Of a stretch of DNA of 64,000 bases, positions 60,826 through 64,000 are shown piece by piece. The stretch comes from Sphingomonas kaistensis. Lineage in GTDB: Bacteria > Pseudomonadota > Alphaproteobacteria > Sphingomonadales > Sphingomonadaceae. The notes below the pieces were generated by a model. It saw nothing but the letters and a program-made list of their open reading frames with translations. It made no database searches and was not told the DNA's origin. How positions within the stretch are numbered: position 1 is the first letter of the stretch; every line of letters begins with the position of its first letter. The translations under genes and the position numbers were made by a program. The stretch is taken from contig NZ_JAATJC010000001.1 of NCBI RefSeq assembly GCF_011927725.1, positions 1,619,001 to 1,683,000 on the forward strand, read 5' to 3'.

Positions 60826-61641
60826 ATGCTGATCCTGTTGTTCGCGTCCCTCGCCATCGCCCCAGAACGGGCCCCGGTCCCCGGGCGCGTCCATCTGGTG
60901 CGAAGCAGCTACCAGACCCGCGAAACCGGGGAAGGCTCGAACAGCAGCTCGAATGGCAGCGACACGGTGGTGGAATGGCTGATCGACCGCCGCGGTGCTT
61001 CCGAGGTCGTCGAGCTCGACTATACGGCGGATACCCCGAAGGAAGCCCGCACCAGCTGGCAATTGCCGGTGCGCTTTCTTCGCACCCCGGGCGGCGAGGT
61101 CCAGCTCCTCGATCCGGCGGGGATGGAGGCGCGGGTCGACCCCTGGCTGCGGCGTGCCAAGCTGACGCGGGCGATCTGCGGGCGCACCATCTTCACCTGG
61201 AACGCCTTCACCATCCGCTGCGACCTGGATTCGGTGAAGGAACTGATCGCGAAATATGATCTTCGCTCCGTCACCCCCCGCGAGGGTGCTGCGTACAAGG
61301 CCAAGGGTGCAGCGACGGCGGCTCCCCTGAAGCGCCAGCAGGATGGGTCGGCGCAGCTACTGACGGCGACCAGTCAAATTGATCCGGAGCAGTTTCGCGA
61401 AGCGGCCGCGACGACCGCCATCCTCGTCGCCGAGATCAGCGGCAAGAAACTGGCCCCGGAGGAAGCCCGGGCACGATTTGCCGCCAATCGTTATGCGGGG
61501 ACGATCACGACCACCTTCACGCTCGATGCCGGCGGAGAGCCCATCCGGCGCGTCGAACAGCTCAAGCTTGAGTTGGTGGACGAGGGCGGGACGAGCGTCC
61601 GAGAGGAAACCCGCACGCTGGAGCGGCTTCCCGCCTCCTGA
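60826..61641 (+). CDS. Unknown secreted protein
   Basis: A 271-residue protein from ATG 60826; the frame continues upstream to 60730 without support. A short hydrophobic N-terminus (MLILLFASLAIAPERAPV) suggests a signal peptide. The body looks like a beta-rich domain (HLVRSSYQTRETGEGSNSSS, VVELDYTADTPKE, GRTIFTWNAFTIRCDLDSVK) and a C-terminal strand region (NRYAGTITTTFTLDAGGEPI...). I recognise no family. It is transcribed opposite to its neighbours and splits the rbfA-truB neighbourhood. Confidence 0.6.
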   Translation: MLILLFASLAIAPERAPVPGRVHLVRSSYQTRETGEGSNSSSNGSDTVVEWLIDRRGASEVVELDYTADTPKEARTSWQLPVRFLRTPGGEVQLLDPAGMEARVDPWLRRAKLTRAICGRTIFTWNAFTIRCDLDSVKELIAKYDLRSVTPREGAAYKAKGAATAAPLKRQQDGSAQLLTATSQIDPEQFREAAATTAILVAEISGKKLAPEEARARFAANRYAGTITTTFTLDAGGEPIRRVEQLKLELVDEGGTSVREETRTLERLPAS

Positions 61642-61646
61642 TCCCG

Positions 61647-61796
61647 CTACTTCTTGGCGGCGGCCTTGCCACCCTTCTTGCCGAGTTCTGCCTGCGCCGA
61701 CGCCGACTTGCGAGGGTTCGACTTGCCTTCCTTGGCGGCCTTGGCGTTGGCCTTTTGCGCAGTGGCGCTGCCATGGCCCTTCTTCTCGGTCATCAT
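61647..61796 (-). CDS. Tiny Lys/Ala/Gly-rich basic protein
   Basis: A 49-residue frame from ATG 61796 to TAG 61647, with AGGGAG a few nt upstream of the tandem ATGATG. The protein reads MMTEKKGHGS, then Ala/Lys-rich sequence and ends ELGKKGGKAAAKK. A KKGG pair resembles the KGG motif of stress-induced small proteins, but one copy is not diagnostic. It is highly basic, probably disordered, and might bind nucleic acid. It lies 50 bp downstream of the GNAT gene on the same strand. Confidence 0.6.
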   Translation of the reverse strand: MMTEKKGHGSATAQKANAKAAKEGKSNPRKSASAQAELGKKGGKAAAKK

Positions 61797-61846
61797 CTGC
61801 TCCCTGGAGATCGAGACAGGTCAACGCAGGGGAGCGGGCGGGTGCC

Positions 61847-62389
61847 TTACGGGCTTTCGGCCAGCCATTCGCCGGCGAGAAGGGAGAAGATCACGGTGTC
61901 GCGGACATGGCCCGTCCAGGTGATCGTGTCGGCCCTCAGCACGCCCTCGCGCGTCGCGCCGAGCTTGGCGACCGCCGCCTGCGAGCGGAGATTGCGGGCA
62001 TCGACCCGGAATTCGATCCTGCGAAACCCGGACGCGATGGCCCGGCAGATCATCATGTTCTTGATCCGCCGGTTGAATCCCGTTCCGCGCAGGGCAGGGC
62101 GGTAATAAGTGAACCCGATCTCCAGCACGCGGTGGCGCTGGTCGATCCGTAGAAAACTCGACATTCCGGCGAAGACGTCGCCATCGAACAGGACAAAGGT
62201 TTCCGCGTCCGGCCGGGCTAGCAGCGCGTCGATCGTGGCGTCGAAATGGGCGGGTCCGCAATCGACCGAGTAGATCGACCAGATGTCGCGATCCTCGGCG
62301 CAGGCGGCCTTGAGCGCCGCTCGATAATCCTCGGTGAAGGGAAGGGCGGAGCAGCCGTCGCCCGTCATCGGCGCGGCGAGGTCGCTCAC
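61847..62389 (-). CDS. GNAT-family N-acetyltransferase (RimJ/RimL type)
   Basis: A 180-residue enzyme from GTG 62389, overlapping the rbfA stop as GTGA. It has [20 protein letters not shown] and [29 protein letters not shown], the acetyl-CoA-binding and alpha-4 segments of the RimJ/RimL-like group, which acetylate N-termini or small molecules. Its coupling to rbfA hints at a ribosome-related substrate, but that is inference. Confidence 0.88.
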   Translation of the reverse strand: MSDLAAPMTGDGCSALPFTEDYRAALKAACAEDRDIWSIYSVDCGPAHFDATIDALLARPDAETFVLFDGDVFAGMSSFLRIDQRHRVLEIGFTYYRPALRGTGFNRRIKNMMICRAIASGFRRIEFRVDARNLRSQAAVAKLGATREGVLRADTITWTGHVRDTVIFSLLAGEWLAESP

Positions 62390-62778
62390 TCGTCGGTGAG
62401 GTCTTGGCTGACGTGCGGGGTGCGCAGGATCTTGTCGATCTTGCCGCCCTCGTCGAAACTCTCGTCCGCCAGGAATTTCAGCTTGGCGGCATATTTAGTG
62501 TTCACCCGCCGCGCGACTTCGCCTTGGAAGAAAGCGGTGTTGGTGCGGAGCGCCTTCAGCACCACCTCCTCGTCCTGCCCAAGCAGTGGCTTCACGAAGA
62601 CGGTCGCGTGGCGCAGGTCCGGGCTCATCCGCACCTCGGTGACGCTGACGAGATGGCTCTGCAGCGTGGCATCATGCACGTCGCCGCGCGCCAGCACTTC
62701 GCTCAGCACGTGGCGCACCTGCTCGCCGACACGAAGGAGGCGGACGGAGCGGCCTTCGGAGGACTCGGTTTTCTTCAT
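62386..62778 (-). CDS. rbfA: 30S ribosome-binding factor
   Basis: A 130-residue protein. [24 protein letters not shown] and [23 protein letters not shown] give the KH-like fold of RbfA, which matures the 30S subunit 5' end of 16S rRNA. It starts 36 bp after the infB stop and is translationally coupled to the GNAT gene. Confidence 0.95.
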   Translation of the reverse strand: MKKTESSEGRSVRLLRVGEQVRHVLSEVLARGDVHDATLQSHLVSVTEVRMSPDLRHATVFVKPLLGQDEEVVLKALRTNTAFFQGEVARRVNTKYAAKLKFLADESFDEGGKIDKILRTPHVSQDLTDE

Positions 62779-62814
62779 AAGAATGTCCCCTCCCGCACGC
62801 GGGAGGGGTGTGAC

Positions 62815-64000
62815 TCAGAGGGTCCGGGCGCGCTCTTCAACCTCGAACACTTCGAGGTTGTCGCCCGCCTTGATGTCGTTGGTGTCGGCCAGCAGCACGC
62901 CACACTCCAGACCGGCGATGACCTGCGCCACGTCGTCCTTGAAGCGACGCAGCGAGCTGATCGTCGTCTTGGAGACGATGACGTCCTCGCGGGTGAGACG
63001 GGCGTGGAGGCCCTTGCGGATGGTGCCTTCGAGAACCAGCAGACCGGCGGCCTTGTCGCGCTTGCCGGCCGGGAAGACTTCCTGCACGCGGGCACGGCCG
63101 ACGACCGTTTCGATGATCTCGGGCCCAAGCTCGCCCGCCATCGCACCCTTGGCCCAGTCGGTCAGGTGATAGATGACGTCGTAATAGCGCAGCTCGGTCT
63201 TGTTCCGCGCCGCGACTTCACGCGCCTTGGCATTCGGACGGACGTTGAAGCCGATGATCGGCGCGCCGGTGGCCGAGGCCAGCGTGACGTCGCTCTCGGT
63301 GATCGCGCCGACACCCGAGTTCAGGATGCGGACCTTGATCTCGTCGGTCGACAGGCGGTTTAGCGCGTTGACGATCGCTTCGGCGGAGCCCTGCACGTCG
63401 GCCTTCACCACCAGCGGGAACTCGATCACGGTGGACGCCTTGTTGGCGAACATGTTCTCGAGGCTCATCGGCGCCGCAGTGGTGCGCTTGCGGTCGAGCA
63501 GACCCTGGCGATAGGCCGCGACTTCGCGGGCCCGCGCCTCGTTCTCGACAACCGTAAGCTGATCGCCCGCCGACGGCACCGAGCCGAGGCCGAGGACCTC
63601 GACCGGCATCGAGGGACCGGCGACCTTGACCTGCTTGCCATGATCGTCGGTCATCGCCCGGACCTTGCCCGAGGCGGCGCCGACCACCAGCACGTCGCCA
63701 ACCTTGAGCGTTCCGCGCTGGACCAGCACGGTCGCCAGCGGACCGCGGCCCTTGTCGAGCTTGGCCTCGATCACCGTGCCTTCGGCGGCGCGATCGGGAT
63801 TGGCCTTGAGCTCGAGGATTTCGGCCTGCAGCGCGATGGCATCGAGCAGCCCGTCGAGGTTGGTGCCTTTGAGCGCCGACACCTCGACGTCCTGGACGTC
63901 GCCGCCTAGCTGCTCAACCACGATCTCGTGCTGCAGCAGTTCCTCGCGGACCCGCTGGGCCTTGGCCTCGGGCTTGTCGATCTTGTTGATCGCCACGATC
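62815..64000 (-). CDS. infB: Translation initiation factor IF-2, C-terminal part (5' end outside window)
   Basis: The frame runs to the window edge. The visible ~394 residues start in the G domain: VAINKIDKPEA is the G4 NKxD motif, and VSALKGTNLDGL is the G5 region. They continue through domain II (GTVIEAKLDKGRGPLATVLV), domain III (FPLVVKADVQGSAEAIVNAL) and domain IV (AGLECGVLLADTNDIKAGD). The G1-G3 motifs and N-terminal region lie beyond position 64000. IF-2 brings fMet-tRNA to the 30S initiation complex. Confidence 0.97.
   Translation of the reverse strand, partial: IVAINKIDKPEAKAQRVREELLQHEIVVEQLGGDVQDVEVSALKGTNLDGLLDAIALQAEILELKANPDRAAEGTVIEAKLDKGRGPLATVLVQRGTLKVGDVLVVGAASGKVRAMTDDHGKQVKVAGPSMPVEVLGLGSVPSAGDQLTVVENEARAREVAAYRQGLLDRKRTTAAPMSLENMFANKASTVIEFPLVVKADVQGSAEAIVNALNRLSTDEIKVRILNSGVGAITESDVTLASATGAPIIGFNVRPNAKAREVAARNKTELRYYDVIYHLTDWAKGAMAGELGPEIIETVVGRARVQEVFPAGKRDKAAGLLVLEGTIRKGLHARLTREDVIVSKTTISSLRRFKDDVAQVIAGLECGVLLADTNDIKAGDNLEVFEVEERARTL

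Noticed and set aside
1..64000. CRISPR array or complete insertion sequence
   Set aside because: No regularly spaced identical repeats of CRISPR size and no transposase frame with terminal inverted repeats were seen.

Overview
The window is GC-rich chromosomal DNA from an alphaproteobacterium of the order Sphingomonadales (Sphingomonas-like). This rests on the genes present: DUF6481, DUF2171 and DUF4893 proteins, PrsK/PrsR, an NDUFS4-like complex I accessory subunit, TonB-dependent receptors, a HisKA_2 kinase with a DUF4118 sensor, and an infB-rbfA...truB-rpsO-pnp translation/RNA cluster. The assignment is an inference from gene content; no 16S rRNA gene is present.

Layout. (1) 1-5.3 kb is accessory DNA: the 3' part of an endonuclease/exonuclease/phosphatase gene, a NERD nuclease-related gene, a CoiA-like nuclease gene, a DUF7662-like gene and a two-helix K+ channel gene with an HTH-like tail. 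Long intergenic stretches carry degenerate GTCCGCT repeats. (2) 5.3-15.5 kb is one minus-strand cluster of five exported proteins. Four are DUF11-type beta-sandwich proteins and one is a 1698-residue protein joining adhesin-like domains to a probable outer-membrane barrel. An intercistronic hairpin plus a 12-G homopolymer precedes the gene for the giant protein, and a TTTACA repeat array lies upstream of the first gene. I consider this cluster, with the adjoining phosphorelay, the best candidate for an undescribed system. (3) 15.8-19.0 kb holds a DUF1508 mini-gene, a phosphorelay (Hpt, GAF-PAS histidine kinase, receiver) and a divergent OmpR-type regulator. (4) 19.0-21.9 kb is a second accessory block (tyrosine phosphatase, two unknown genes, tandem 82-bp repeats) ending at the 3' end of tRNA-Glu(CUC).

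(5) 21.9-48 kb is ordinary chromosome. It contains wecB, the NDUFS4-like gene, hrpB, an alcohol dehydrogenase, a polyprenyl diphosphate synthase, a hybrid kinase, a PepSY/response-regulator/kinase operon, an ABC-F ATPase, a GT-C-like membrane protein, an EF-hand protein, prsK-prsR, a peptidase, 3-hydroxybutyrate dehydrogenase, a YpfJ-type metalloprotease, a CurA-like reductase, a low-complexity DUF2171 protein, tRNA-Ala(CGC) and a DUF6481 gene. (6) 48.3-52.7 kb is a beta-helix lipoprotein/TonB-receptor operon. (7) 52.9-56.3 kb has a TPR-like protein, a heme-oxygenase-fold enzyme, a methyltransferase and a HisKA_2 kinase. (8) 56.4-64 kb is the pnp, rpsO, truB, tdk ... rbfA, infB region, interrupted by a GNAT gene, a tiny Lys/Ala-rich gene and an oppositely oriented unknown gene.

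Start sites were chosen by Shine-Dalgarno spacing, overlap with the preceding gene and family alignment from memory. Residue positions are approximate. No database search, GC calculation or structure prediction was run.
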